This document shows positions 19,877 to 29,939 of a stretch of 64,000 bases of DNA, piece after piece (the stretch's first letter is position 1; each line of letters begins with the position of its first letter). The notes under the pieces were generated by a model. The model had not been told where the DNA came from. It worked only from the letters and a program-made list of their open reading frames with translations, and did no database searches. The translations under genes were made by a program, and so were the position numbers. Origin of the DNA: Paenibacillus sp. BIC5C1 (lineage in GTDB: Bacteria; Bacillota; Bacilli; Paenibacillales; Paenibacillaceae); the NCBI RefSeq assembly GCF_032399705.1, contig NZ_CP135922.1, positions 1,426,001-1,490,000 of the forward strand. Direction: 5' to 3'.

Positions 19877-20311
19877 ATGAATTCAATGATTCAGGAATGG
19901 GCGGATCTCAAATTAAATGTCCATATGTACATTCAGGAGTTTCATGGCAAACTGGTAGACCGCAAAAGACGCCCCGTTCTGTTGCTTGGAATGGACACGC
20001 GAGCGATCACCTTCCTGAGTGACCTGGACTTGCCGATATCATCAGAGATGCTGATTGGTTTGGATGTAGAAGATAGCCATGTATGTGTACGACTCCACGC
20101 AAGGTTGCAATGGAAACAACCCTTCGGTGAGCTCACATTGTATCATTCAAGTTTGCATATTCAGCAAGAGCAGACACTATATATAACGGGACAGTTAAAT
20201 ACAATGATTCGAGAAGTTCAGTTTCCGACGGTTTCCCGGTTTCAATATGAAAAGGCATCGGAGCAACCTGACTTACAGAAAACCTATCATTACATTGATT
20301 TTACCATATGA
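19877..20311 (+). CDS. hypothetical protein, possibly a divergent PilZ-like domain
   Basis: Soluble protein of 144 residues, no membrane segment. The stretch LLLGMDTRAITFLSDLDLPISSEMLIGLDV has the rhythm of a PilZ domain core (xSxxGxxFxSDxxLxxGxxLxL), but the Arg-x3-Arg and the DxSxxG residues needed for c-di-GMP binding are not clearly there, so this is a weak suggestion. The start at 19877 follows AAAGGA with 9 bases. It is transcribed from the XRE-operator promoter, divergent from the XRE gene, and stands 150 bases before the capsule locus. Confidence 0.6.
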   Translation: MNSMIQEWADLKLNVHMYIQEFHGKLVDRKRRPVLLLGMDTRAITFLSDLDLPISSEMLIGLDVEDSHVCVRLHARLQWKQPFGELTLYHSSLHIQQEQTLYITGQLNTMIREVQFPTVSRFQYEKASEQPDLQKTYHYIDFTI

Positions 20312-20351
20312 GTTGAACACATTCTAAACATATTCTGAACAAGCATGTACT

Positions 20352-20382
20352 TAACGCCATTTTACTATATTTCATAGCGTTA
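20352..20382. promoter_or_regulatory. inverted repeat upstream of the capsule locus
   Basis: TAACGCCAT (20352-20360) and ATAGCGTTA (20374-20382) form a 9-bp inverted repeat with one mismatch around an AT-rich centre, about 80 bases before the phosphatase gene. It could be an operator or a weak hairpin; the AT-rich loop makes a terminator unlikely. Confidence 0.4.
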
Positions 20383-20462
20383 TGCATTAGTTCTTTAACA
20401 CCAAAAGCATTTGCGCAATGAATAAAGGGGCGAGGGGGATCATACATTGAGGAAGTTTGGAT

Positions 20463-21221
20463 ATGGTTGAAATGCACTGCCACATTTTATCCGGTCTGGA
20501 TGATGGCCCTGTTCATATGGAACAGTCCATTGCGATGGCTGAGAAAGCGGCAGCCTCAGGAATTACCTCGATCATTGCTACTCCGCATCACCTGAACGGG
20601 CAGTACAACAATCAACCCAACGTGGTCAATCAGGCAGTGGACCTGCTACATGCAGAACTTCGCAAACGCAACATTTGCTTGGAGATCCGTCCCGGACAGG
20701 AGATCAGAGTGCATGACAACCTGCTTGCAGACTTATACGCAGGAAAGTGCTGTACACTCGCCGGGAGTCGTTACATGTTGCTGGAATTGCCCTTTGGTCA
20801 TATCCCCTCGCAGTTCCCCGGGATACTCCAAGAACTTAAGTTGGCGGGTATCATTCCTATTATTGCTCATCCCGAACGAAATCGTCCAATCCAGAACAAT
20901 CCCGATTTATTGGTTGAATATGTTGGGCAAGGTGCTCTATGTCAAATCACGGCTCAATCGGTCATGGGACTTTTCGGGCGAAAAGTTCAGAAATGGTGTT
21001 TCCATTTTTGCAAACAAAACGGATTTCATTTCATTTCATCAGACGCCCACAATATGGAAGAAAGAACATTTTCAATGAAGGCCGCATATCACCTGCTTGA
21101 ACGCCGATTTGGAAGTCGTCTAGTTCAAACTTTGCAAAATAATGCGTGCTCGGTATGGAACAATCAAATCATAGAGCCGGAAGAACCTGTGATGATGAAG
21201 CGTAGATTGTTGTTCTGGTAA
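20463..21221 (+). CDS. CpsB/CapC-type tyrosine-protein phosphatase (PHP family)
   Basis: Manganese-dependent phosphatase of 252 residues that removes phosphate from the bacterial tyrosine kinase of capsule systems (YwqE/CpsB type). All PHP metal-binding motifs are visible: EMHCHILSGLDDGP, TPHHLNGQY, GQEIRV, IAHPERNRP and SSDAHN. The ATG at 20463 is preferred, with GAGGAAG about 10 bases upstream; a TTG at 20457 is also in frame. It is the first gene of the capsule locus and precedes the Wzz-like and kinase genes, the usual trio in Bacillota. Confidence 0.9.
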   Translation: MVEMHCHILSGLDDGPVHMEQSIAMAEKAAASGITSIIATPHHLNGQYNNQPNVVNQAVDLLHAELRKRNICLEIRPGQEIRVHDNLLADLYAGKCCTLAGSRYMLLELPFGHIPSQFPGILQELKLAGIIPIIAHPERNRPIQNNPDLLVEYVGQGALCQITAQSVMGLFGRKVQKWCFHFCKQNGFHFISSDAHNMEERTFSMKAAYHLLERRFGSRLVQTLQNNACSVWNNQIIEPEEPVMMKRRLLFW

Positions 21222-21288
21222 TCGGCTAAATAGTATATAAGACACCGTTCTTCATCATAATTGCTGATCTAAATGGGAGGAATACAAG

Positions 21289-22041
21289 ATGGAGTTAAAA
21301 GAGTATATGCAAATTTTACGTAAACGTTTTTGGATCATCATTGCTTTCGTTGCTGTTGCTTGTATTGGAGCAGGTGTTAAAAATTATTTTTTTACCGTAC
21401 CTGTTTATGAGGCTAGTTCCAAGATAATTGTCAACCAGGCCTACAATGCCCAAGGCGTCCCTAATCTTGACTATGCTTCTATTCAAACCAATATAAAAGT
21501 AATCAATTCCTATATGGAAATAATCAAATCATCCGCAATCCTCGATAAAGTTGCCACTACATATCCTGACCTTGGCCTAACGGGCAAAGCACTGGGTGAA
21601 AGAATAAAAGTATCAACCGCTAATGAATCCCAGGTCATGAATCTAACCGCGATAGGTGTTTCTCCTGAAAAAGCAGCTAAGACAGTCAATGCTGTAACAA
21701 AAATATTCAAATCACAAATCCCCGTAATTATGAAAGTGGACAATATCACCATTCTTAGTGAAGCCAACCCTAATGATAATACAAAACCGGTTAATTATAA
21801 CCCTTTGATGAATGTGTTAATTAGCTTCATTGTTGGTTTGCTGTTGGCTGTAGGATTAGTATTTCTTTTGGAATATCTGGATGACACTCTCAAAACTGAA
21901 GACGAGATTGAAAGAGAACTTGGAATACCTACGCTAGCAGTGATATCCAGAGTGAAAAAAGATGAAGTTCGTTCTTCAAAGCAAACAATATTATCCCAAC
22001 AACAGGTAGGTGAAAATCAATATGCCACGGTTAACCAATGA
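21289..22041 (+). CDS. Wzz/YveK-type capsule chain-length and kinase modulator
   Basis: Polysaccharide co-polymerase of 250 residues, the transmembrane activator of the following tyrosine kinase (CapA/YwqC/EpsA type). The Wzz layout is clear: an N-terminal MELKEYMQILRKRFWIIIAF leading into a first membrane helix (residues 14-33), an extracellular domain of about 140 residues, and a second helix at about 176-198 (LMNVLISFIVGLLLAVGLVF). The C-terminal cytoplasmic tail EYLDDTLKTEDEIERELGIP would contact the kinase. It overlaps the kinase gene by 20 bases, showing translational coupling. Confidence 0.9.
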   Translation: MELKEYMQILRKRFWIIIAFVAVACIGAGVKNYFFTVPVYEASSKIIVNQAYNAQGVPNLDYASIQTNIKVINSYMEIIKSSAILDKVATTYPDLGLTGKALGERIKVSTANESQVMNLTAIGVSPEKAAKTVNAVTKIFKSQIPVIMKVDNITILSEANPNDNTKPVNYNPLMNVLISFIVGLLLAVGLVFLLEYLDDTLKTEDEIERELGIPTLAVISRVKKDEVRSSKQTILSQQQVGENQYATVNQ

Positions 22042-22702
22042 AAAGATGAATTTAGTCACAATGGTGAATCCAAAATCAACGAATTCTGAAGCGTATCGTA
22101 AGTTAAGAACGAACATTCAATTTTCATCTATAGACAGTCAAATTCAAACCATAATGATTGCTTCAGCTGTTTCTGGAGAAGGAAAGACCACCACGATTGG
22201 TAACTTGGCTGTTACGTATGCTCAGGAGGGAAAAAAAGTTTTACTAATGGATACTGATCTGCGTAAGCCGACAGTCCACCGAATGTTTAATGTTCCAAAC
22301 CATGTAGGGCTCACAAGTGTGATTTCTAATCAGTATTCTGTAAAAGAAGTACTTAGGGAGACTTTTATAGAAGGGCTGCATGTGTTGACTTCTGGGGCGA
22401 TTCCACCTAATCCTTCTGAAATGATTGGCTCTCGTAAAATGACTTTGATATTAGAAGAATTAAAACAACAATATGACGTGATTCTGTTTGATACCCCACC
22501 TGTTTTGTCTGTGACAGATGCGCTAATCATAAGTTCTTTGTGTGATGGCGTGATACTTGTTGTGAATTCAGGAAAAGTGAAAAAGGATGTGGTTAAGAAA
22601 GCAAAGGCCCATCTAGAACATGTTAATGCAAGAATATTAGGAGCAGTTCTAAATAACTTTCAGTTATCCAAGAACAGAGCTGCACATTACGGAGAAAGTT
22701 AG
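22022..22702 (+). CDS. CpsD/CapB-type bacterial tyrosine kinase (BY-kinase)
   Basis: Predicted tyrosine autokinase of 226 residues. It has Walker A (AVSGEGKTTTIGNLA), Walker A' (VLLMDTDLRKP) and Walker B (VILFDTPPVLSVTDA). The N-terminal SEAYRKLRTNIQFSS is the segment that packs against the neighbouring subunit. Unusually, the C-terminus ends NRAAHYGES with a single Tyr, whereas family members usually end in a cluster of several Tyr that are autophosphorylated. The ATG at 22022 is preferred with GGTAGGTG upstream; a GTG at 22010 is also in frame. It is coupled to the Wzz-like gene. Confidence 0.9.
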   Translation: MPRLTNEKMNLVTMVNPKSTNSEAYRKLRTNIQFSSIDSQIQTIMIASAVSGEGKTTTIGNLAVTYAQEGKKVLLMDTDLRKPTVHRMFNVPNHVGLTSVISNQYSVKEVLRETFIEGLHVLTSGAIPPNPSEMIGSRKMTLILEELKQQYDVILFDTPPVLSVTDALIISSLCDGVILVVNSGKVKKDVVKKAKAHLEHVNARILGAVLNNFQLSKNRAAHYGES

Positions 22703-22719
22703 TCGTATCTGGCAATTAG

Positions 22720-22830
22720 TTTGGAGGTCATGTCTACTATACCTTTATCAAGGTAGGCACTCGGTCACACTGTGGGTAGTGTACCTTAGACGTATATCGT
22801 CAAGGGTGTGATGTGAGGTTGGGTTTAATG
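22720..22830 (+). ncRNA. EAR (eps-associated) antitermination RNA element
   Basis: A structured stretch between the kinase gene and galU. Visible pairings are ACCTTTATCAAGGT (22741-22754), GACG-TATAT-CGTC (22788-22801), and GGTCACAC (22763-22770) with GTGTGATG (22806-22813), the last closing a multi-branch junction that includes GGGTAGTGTACC. This matches my memory of the EAR/epsC motif, which sits between the second and third genes of exopolysaccharide operons in Bacillales and promotes processive antitermination through distant terminators. Position, strand and size all agree. The family assignment is from memory, not from a model search. Confidence 0.72.
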
Positions 22831-22948
22831 CCCTTTTATGAAATTAAAAGTAAGAATTGCATCAATTTATTTCATGATTTCATTGATTTTAATAAATGAT
22901 CCAACTCATGCTTTTAAACATAAAAAAATAATGGATAGGGTGGTATTT

Positions 22949-23857
22949 ATGACTAGAGTGAGGAAAGCAATCATTCCCGCAGCCGGTTTGGGAACCCGAT
23001 TTTTACCCGCTACAAAGGCAATGCCTAAAGAAATGCTCCCTATTGTGGATAAACCGACCATTCAATACATCGTTGAAGAAGCTGTAGCTTCCGGAATCGA
23101 GGACATTATTATTGTAACGGGCAAGGGAAAACGTGCGATTGAAGATCATTTTGACAGCGCGTTTGAACTAGAGCAAAATCTGCTCGAAAAAGGAAAGCTC
23201 AGCTTACTGGAAGAAGTCCGGAAGTCCTCCAACGTTGATATTCATTACATAAGGCAGAAGGAAGCATTAGGACTTGGGCATGCAGTGTGGTGTGCTCGAA
23301 ACTTTATTGGCAATGAACCGTTTGCTGTATTGCTTGGTGATGATATTGTGGTTTCTGATGTGCCGTGTACAAAGCAACTCATTCAGCAATATGAGAAGGT
23401 CAACCAGTCTGTACTCGGAGTGAAAACAGTAAGTCCAAGTGAAACCTATCGCTATGGAATTATTGATCCCCTGCATACAGAGGGACGTTTATCCTCTGTA
23501 AACAGTATGATTGAGAAACCCCCGTTGGGTACAGCACCTTCTAACTTGGCTATTATGGGGCGTTACATTTTGACACCTAAAGTATTTGAGTATCTGGAAG
23601 AACAAAATGTGGGCGCGGGTGGTGAGATTCAACTCACGGATGCGCTGCAAATGTTAAATCGGGATGAAGGTATAAGTGCATATGATTTTGAAGGTTCACG
23701 ATTTGATGTGGGTGAGAAGCTGGGCTATATTTTGACCACACTTGATTTTGCTCTTAAAAATAAAGAATTGCGTGCGCCTGTCCTGATGGCGATTGAAGAG
23801 ATTTTGATGAAAGAACAATTGAACCAAATGCTTGTAGCTGGAGGGGATAGTCTGTGA
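22949..23857 (+). CDS. galU: UTP-glucose-1-phosphate uridylyltransferase
   Basis: Makes UDP-glucose from UTP and glucose-1-phosphate; 302 residues. The nucleotide-binding motif [19 protein letters not shown] is at the N-terminus, followed by [23 protein letters not shown] and EKP (MIEKPPLG), all standard for bacterial GalU. The ATG at 22949 follows AGGGTGG; the open frame reaches back to 22838, but that part lies behind the EAR element and looks non-coding. UDP-glucose from this enzyme feeds the Ugd dehydrogenase later in the locus. It overlaps the next gene by 4 bases. Confidence 0.94.
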   Translation: MTRVRKAIIPAAGLGTRFLPATKAMPKEMLPIVDKPTIQYIVEEAVASGIEDIIIVTGKGKRAIEDHFDSAFELEQNLLEKGKLSLLEEVRKSSNVDIHYIRQKEALGLGHAVWCARNFIGNEPFAVLLGDDIVVSDVPCTKQLIQQYEKVNQSVLGVKTVSPSETYRYGIIDPLHTEGRLSSVNSMIEKPPLGTAPSNLAIMGRYILTPKVFEYLEEQNVGAGGEIQLTDALQMLNRDEGISAYDFEGSRFDVGEKLGYILTTLDFALKNKELRAPVLMAIEEILMKEQLNQMLVAGGDSL

Positions 23858-24522
23858 AACTTTCAGGACCGGAATACTTTGGGAGTGGAGAAGCCATAGC
23901 CAAAGAGGGAACGGCGGCAGTGCTTGAGCAGCCTTACTCGCAACGTGTTGGTGGGTATACTGAATTGATGAAACCTTTCATCGATTTTATTATAGCGGCA
24001 GTGCTGGTATTAATTACTTCACCAGTCATGCTTGTAGCAGCGATTATGATTAAACTTGATTCTAAAGGACCTGTGATATTCAGGCAAGAACGTTACGGGA
24101 AAAATGGAGTCAAATTTAATATTTATAAATTTAGAACAATGCGTACGGATGCTCCGAAGTACAGTGCCTCTCCAACGACAAGTAATGACCCTAGAATTAC
24201 ACGGCTAGGTAGATTACTTCGTAAGACTAGCTTGGATGAGTTACCACAACTGATTAACATCATCAAAGGGGATATGAGCTTTGTGGGTCCAAGGCCTGAA
24301 CAAAAAAGAATTGTAGAAGAAAGCTATACCGATCTGGAACGCAGAAGATTTTTGGTAAAGCCAGGGATCACTGGTTTGTGGCAAGTAAGTGATGTGAGAA
24401 AGGACCCTATACATCATAACTTACAGTACGATTTTCACTATATTTCAAATGTCTCTATTCTAATGGATATTAAAATTCTGTTCAAAACTGTTGTTGTAAT
24501 GGTAAAGAGTAATACATTCTAG
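23854..24522 (+). CDS. undecaprenyl-phosphate sugar-1-phosphate transferase (initiating)
   Basis: Membrane enzyme of 222 residues that starts the repeat unit by moving a sugar phosphate (often galactose or glucose) from a UDP-sugar to undecaprenyl phosphate. It is the short PglC-like form: a cytoplasmic N-terminus, one membrane-inserted helix (about residues 40-66), then the catalytic region. Conserved segments are [20 protein letters not shown] (here [11 protein letters not shown]), [23 protein letters not shown] and [10 protein letters not shown]. It starts at GTG 23854, overlapping the galU stop, so the pair is coupled. Confidence 0.9.
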   Translation: MKLSGPEYFGSGEAIAKEGTAAVLEQPYSQRVGGYTELMKPFIDFIIAAVLVLITSPVMLVAAIMIKLDSKGPVIFRQERYGKNGVKFNIYKFRTMRTDAPKYSASPTTSNDPRITRLGRLLRKTSLDELPQLINIIKGDMSFVGPRPEQKRIVEESYTDLERRRFLVKPGITGLWQVSDVRKDPIHHNLQYDFHYISNVSILMDIKILFKTVVVMVKSNTF

Positions 24523-24555
24523 TTAGCCTCAATTACATTTGGAGAGTGATCTTAA

Positions 24556-25524
24556 TTGAAACATATAGTGGTTACTGGAGCAGCTGGCTTTCTTGGCTCG
24601 CATCTCGTCAGATCGCTTGTTCAACAAGAAAATCAAGTAACGGGGATAGACAACTTATCTACAGGTGTTTTTCAAAATCTACAAGAGGTGATTAAGAGCC
24701 CTCTCTTTCACTTTCATCAAGCAGATGTAACTCAGGCCAGTTCACTTGACATATTCAACCAACAAAATGTTGATGAAGTGTATCATCTAGCCTCTCCAGC
24801 CTCCCCTAAATTCTATCAAGCAGATGCTTTTGGTACAATCTGGGTGAATACAAAAGGAACTAATAATTTATTAGAACTTGCTCATAAAAAAGGAGCTAGG
24901 CTGGTATATGCTAGTACGAGTGAGGCATACGGGGATCCTGAAGTTCACCCGCAGCCTGAGAGTTATCGGGGGAATGTAAACACCTGGGGCCCAAGGGCCT
25001 GTTATGATGAGGCCAAACGTCTTGGCGAGGTTATATGTTATGAATACTTCACTAAACAACAGGTTGAAGTTAAGGTTGCGCGCATTTTTAATACTTATTC
25101 TGCCGGATTACGGAATGATGACGGGCGTGTTATTTCCAACTTTGTAACACAAGCTTTAACAGGTACGGATATTACGATTTATGGTGATGGTTCACAGACG
25201 CGCTCCTTCTGTTATGTTGATGACAATATTAGAGGACTACAATTACTTATGGCTTCAGAAAGCGCTAATGGACAAATTGTGAATATTGGAAATCCGAATG
25301 AATATACCATTCTTGAATTGGCACATTTGGTTAAAGAGTTAACACACTCGAACAGTAATGTTACATTTCTGCCTTTACCGGAGGATGATCCCAAAGTAAG
25401 ACGTCCTGTGATTGATAAGGCACGAGATTTGCTTGGGTGGGAACCGCTGGTTCCTTTGGATCAGGGACTAAAGCTTACGATTGATAATTATCGTGAATTA
25501 CTGTTGGAAACTCAATTTGAATGA
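24556..25524 (+). CDS. UDP-glucuronate decarboxylase-like SDR epimerase
   Basis: Extended short-chain dehydrogenase of 322 residues. It has the NAD motif VTGAAGFLGSHLV, a Tyr-x3-Lys pair in GPRACYDEAKRLGE, and IYGDGSQTRSFCYVDD. The ACYDEAKR and RSFCYVDD segments are those of UDP-xylose synthases (UXS), which decarboxylate UDP-glucuronate to UDP-xylose; related dTDP-glucose dehydratases lack the CYDE arrangement. The substrate can be supplied by Ugd (36770-38107) in the same locus. Start is TTG at 24556. Substrate call is probable but not certain. Confidence 0.78.
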   Translation: MKHIVVTGAAGFLGSHLVRSLVQQENQVTGIDNLSTGVFQNLQEVIKSPLFHFHQADVTQASSLDIFNQQNVDEVYHLASPASPKFYQADAFGTIWVNTKGTNNLLELAHKKGARLVYASTSEAYGDPEVHPQPESYRGNVNTWGPRACYDEAKRLGEVICYEYFTKQQVEVKVARIFNTYSAGLRNDDGRVISNFVTQALTGTDITIYGDGSQTRSFCYVDDNIRGLQLLMASESANGQIVNIGNPNEYTILELAHLVKELTHSNSNVTFLPLPEDDPKVRRPVIDKARDLLGWEPLVPLDQGLKLTIDNYRELLLETQFE

Positions 25525-25535
25525 GAGGTACTCAT

Positions 25536-26474
25536 ATGGAGAAGGATAAAAAAATTTATATTGCTGGTCATAGAGGGCTAGTTGGATCTGCAATTGATCG
25601 GGCGTTACGTGAACAGGGATATACTTCGATTCTAACTCGTACAAGTTCAGAATTGGATCTACGTGACAATCAGGCTGTAGATGAGTTTTTTGCATCTGAA
25701 CAGCCTGATTTTGTTTTTCTTGCTGCTGCTAAAGTTGGTGGAATTGTTGCGAATAACGATTACCCGGCAGACTTTATCAGAGATAATTTATTAATTCAAA
25801 CAAATGTAATTGATGCTTCATATCGATACGGTGTTGAAAAGCTACTTTTTCTCGGATCAACGTGTATTTATCCAAAGATGGCCCCTCAGCCATTGAGGGA
25901 GGAATACCTACTTACTGGTGAGCTTGAACCAACCAATAAAGCTTATGCCATTGCTAAGATCGCTGGAATCACAATGTGCCAATCCTATAACAGGCAATAT
26001 GGTACTCGTTTCATTTCCGTGATGCCAACCAATATGTATGGACCCAATGATAATTTTGATCTGACTACATCACATGTATTACCTGCATTGTTGCGGAAAT
26101 TTCACGATGCCAGGACACAATCCTTGCCTTCTGTTGAGGTCTGGGGAAGTGGGTCTCCGTTGCGAGAATTTCTTCACGCGGATGATTTAGCCGAAGCCTG
26201 CATCTTTCTAATGGATCAATATGAGGAAGATGAAATTATTAATGTAGGCGTTGGCAGAGATATTACTATTAAGGATTTGGCATTGTTAATTCGTTCAATT
26301 GTAGGGTATGAGGGAGAAATTATATTTGATGCATCTAAACCAGATGGTACACCACGTAAACTGGTTGATGTTACTAAAATTAACGATTTGGGATGGTTCG
26401 CACGTATTGAACTGGAAGATGGTATACGTTCTATTTATGAATTATATATCAGCGATTCGCTAGTTAAGCGGTAA
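25536..26474 (+). CDS. fcl: GDP-L-fucose synthase
   Basis: NADPH-dependent epimerase/reductase of 312 residues, turning GDP-4-keto-6-deoxymannose into GDP-L-fucose. Visible features are the cofactor motif IYIAGHRGLVGSAI, the FLAAAKVGGI segment, the LFLGSTCIYPKMAPQPL active-site strand and the Tyr-x3-Lys pair in NKAYAIAKIAGI. All are typical of Fcl/WcaG. The ATG at 25536 follows AGAGG by 7 bases; an ATG at 25521 overlapping the previous stop is possible. The gene immediately precedes gmd, reversing the commonest gmd-fcl order. Confidence 0.92.
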   Translation: MEKDKKIYIAGHRGLVGSAIDRALREQGYTSILTRTSSELDLRDNQAVDEFFASEQPDFVFLAAAKVGGIVANNDYPADFIRDNLLIQTNVIDASYRYGVEKLLFLGSTCIYPKMAPQPLREEYLLTGELEPTNKAYAIAKIAGITMCQSYNRQYGTRFISVMPTNMYGPNDNFDLTTSHVLPALLRKFHDARTQSLPSVEVWGSGSPLREFLHADDLAEACIFLMDQYEEDEIINVGVGRDITIKDLALLIRSIVGYEGEIIFDASKPDGTPRKLVDVTKINDLGWFARIELEDGIRSIYELYISDSLVKR

Positions 26475-27482
<1,008 letters not shown>

Positions 27483-27489
27483 GCGCGGT

Positions 27490-28914
27490 ATGGGCAAAGG
27501 TGTATTGCACTTATTCGGAAGTAATGTATCGATTAAAGTAGTTGCTATTTTATTCTCATTCTATATCGCCAAATATTATGGAGCACACTTTTTGGGGATT
27601 TACACTTTATTTTTCTCGATATACGGTATAGGACAATTCACCTGCAAGTTGGGATTGTTCTATGCACTGGAGAAAAGAATCAGTGAGATTCGCAAAGATG
27701 AAGGTCAGATTATCTCGGTTACGATCTTAATAAATACGGGGTTGTTGTTACTCTCATTACTGGCAACCTTTGTATTTAGATCATTTCTCAATGGTTATAT
27801 TGGTGTGGATAATGCTGCATATTACTTGATGTTGTGTATCGTAATTGCTAATTTTGGAAATCTACTTTCGATTTTGATTAAAGCTCAGAAAAATATTGTT
27901 GCGTACTCAAGAATTATGTTCATTAAAGAAGTGGTACCTCGTGTGTTCTCAATGATTGTTTTGATATGGATAGGGGATATTCGTGTACTATTTTCAGCAA
28001 TAATTGTTGGAGAAATCGTTGCTTCATTATATTCGCTTATAGCATTGAAAAAAGTAAAGCTTGAACGTCCTACCAAACATGCTTTCAGTCAATTGTATTC
28101 TCTTACAAAATATAATGCTGTAATGGAAGTTAGGACTTTGACATTTAGTTGGATCGATGTATGGATGATTGGTTTTTTCCTTACCAAAGAATTGGTGGGA
28201 ATTTATCAATTAGCCTGGCAGATTGCTAGCGGGATATTAATTGTTAATAAAACATTGGCAACCGCTTATTTTCCTTACTTCAGCGAATGGGCAGCGAATA
28301 ATAAACTGGATCAACTAAAAAATTACCTTAATAAAAAGGTTTATATGTATTTACTATTTCCTATTCCAGTATTTTTTGGGAGCTTAATCTATTCCGAGGA
28401 TATTATGAGGTTATTCAACAATACGTTTGCCGAGGGGAAATGGGTTCTTGCTATATTGGCAGTTTGTGCAATATTTCGGTCAATACAGGAGCTGTACAGC
28501 AAGGTTCTTGTAGCCATGGATCATGCAAGACTTTCGTTTATCGCTTCTACCTACTCAGGCATTACAAACATTGTCCTTAACCTGGCTCTCGTACCTTGGA
28601 TTGGCATTGAAGGTGCTGCAATATCAACATCGTTCTGTGCCATTATTGACTTTATAGTCTGTCGTCACTATTTAAAGAAGGTGTTCAGTTATACCATGCC
28701 AAGAATTCAGTACATTCCTAATATTGTAGCATCGTTTATCATGCTCGTTATGCTCTTATTATTTAAATACGGTTTGGAGATAAGAAATATCTTTGTGGGC
28801 CTCATGTTGGGTGTATTGTTGTGGTTCATATCTTTGTTGTTTAACCGGACTTACCGAGATGAACTTTTGAGTTTTGCAACCTTTAGGAAGCTTAGGCAGA
28901 AATTGAATGGCTAA
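27490..28914 (+). CDS. Wzx-type oligosaccharide flippase
   Basis: Integral membrane protein of 474 residues with about 12-14 hydrophobic helices, of the MVF/MATE polysaccharide transporter type. The opening GKGVLHLFGSNVSIKVVAIL and the internal KYNAVMEVRTLTFSWIDVWMIGFFL are typical of RfbX/Wzx. It would flip the lipid-linked repeat unit across the membrane. The product is AT-rich coded like its neighbours. Specific substrate cannot be deduced. Confidence 0.88.
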   Translation: MGKGVLHLFGSNVSIKVVAILFSFYIAKYYGAHFLGIYTLFFSIYGIGQFTCKLGLFYALEKRISEIRKDEGQIISVTILINTGLLLLSLLATFVFRSFLNGYIGVDNAAYYLMLCIVIANFGNLLSILIKAQKNIVAYSRIMFIKEVVPRVFSMIVLIWIGDIRVLFSAIIVGEIVASLYSLIALKKVKLERPTKHAFSQLYSLTKYNAVMEVRTLTFSWIDVWMIGFFLTKELVGIYQLAWQIASGILIVNKTLATAYFPYFSEWAANNKLDQLKNYLNKKVYMYLLFPIPVFFGSLIYSEDIMRLFNNTFAEGKWVLAILAVCAIFRSIQELYSKVLVAMDHARLSFIASTYSGITNIVLNLALVPWIGIEGAAISTSFCAIIDFIVCRHYLKKVFSYTMPRIQYIPNIVASFIMLVMLLLFKYGLEIRNIFVGLMLGVLLWFISLLFNRTYRDELLSFATFRKLRQKLNG

Positions 28915-28937
28915 TCGGATAATGTTGAAGTGGAGTG

Positions 28938-29888
28938 ATGGTATTGGACAACATGATTGCGGTTATTGTTACAGATGATAATTATGCTCAGCATCTGGGG
29001 GTAACGCTGACTTCATTATTTGAAAATAAAAAATCAAGTCAGCCTTTAAAAACGTATCTGATCAGCAACGGACTCAAACCCGAAAATCATGAAAAATTAA
29101 AACGTATTTTTGAGCGTTACCAGTCTGTTTGCGTATTTCTGGATATTGATACAAAAAAGTTTGCCCACTTGTCTGTCAAAAATCACATGAGTCATGCAGC
29201 GTATTACAAAATTTCTATTCCTGAACTTATACCGGAGGAGAAAGTCATCTTTCTGGATTGTGACTTGGTAATACAGGAGGATATCTCTGATTTTTGGAAT
29301 GTGGATATTAAGGATTACCACCTTGCTGCCGTAGAAAATCCTGATTTTAATCGTTTTGACCAACTACGTATTCCAGTAGGCTCCCGTACATTCAATTCGG
29401 GTGTAATGCTTCTTAATCTTAAGGCGTGGAGAGAAAACAATATCTCGGAAAAAGTCATGGAATTTCTAGTGAGTAATTCTCATAAGACAGCACTACATGA
29501 CCAAGATGGGTTCAATTCTGTACTTTATGATAAGTGGCTATCTGTTGCGCCCAAGTGGAATCAACAAACCAAATTTTTTAGTATGAAATTGAATGAATCA
29601 TCATTTTCTCAAGAAGAATGGCATGAAGCATTAAAGAGACCTGCTATTATCCATTTCACAACTTCTTCAAAGCCTTGGCAATATACAAATATTCATCCGT
29701 TTAAAGCGGAGTATTACAGATATCTTAAAATGACAGAATGGAACGATTTTGTTCCTCAAGGTAAAAACCTCAAAAACCAATTGAAAAAGTGGATCATAAT
29801 GACTCTTCCTGCGCCATTATTGGTCCGTATTCGCAAGAATCTGCAAATCAAAAAAAATAAAATGGTATACGAAGATGTAGCCAAATGA
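28938..29888 (+). CDS. glycosyltransferase family 8 protein
   Basis: Retaining GT-A glycosyltransferase of 316 residues. N-terminal IAVIVTDDNYAQHLGVTLTS, metal-binding DxD in VIFLDCDLVIQED, FNSGVMLLNL, DQDGFN and IIHFT(T/S)SSKPW are diagnostic for GT8, which usually uses UDP-glucose or UDP-galactose. The C-terminal tail is basic. The start is uncertain: GTG 28935, ATG 28938, TTG 28944 and ATG 28953 are all in frame, and AGTGGAG (28929-28935) best suits TTG 28944. Confidence 0.87.
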   Translation: MVLDNMIAVIVTDDNYAQHLGVTLTSLFENKKSSQPLKTYLISNGLKPENHEKLKRIFERYQSVCVFLDIDTKKFAHLSVKNHMSHAAYYKISIPELIPEEKVIFLDCDLVIQEDISDFWNVDIKDYHLAAVENPDFNRFDQLRIPVGSRTFNSGVMLLNLKAWRENNISEKVMEFLVSNSHKTALHDQDGFNSVLYDKWLSVAPKWNQQTKFFSMKLNESSFSQEEWHEALKRPAIIHFTTSSKPWQYTNIHPFKAEYYRYLKMTEWNDFVPQGKNLKNQLKKWIIMTLPAPLLVRIRKNLQIKKNKMVYEDVAK

Positions 29889-29939
29889 TAAGTGATCCTT
29901 GGTTCAATGAAAGACACTGAACAAAAGGGGAATATTTGC

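Noticed and set aside
22838..22948. Upstream extension of the galU frame
   Set aside because: It follows the EAR element, lacks a ribosome binding site and does not resemble the GalU N-terminus.
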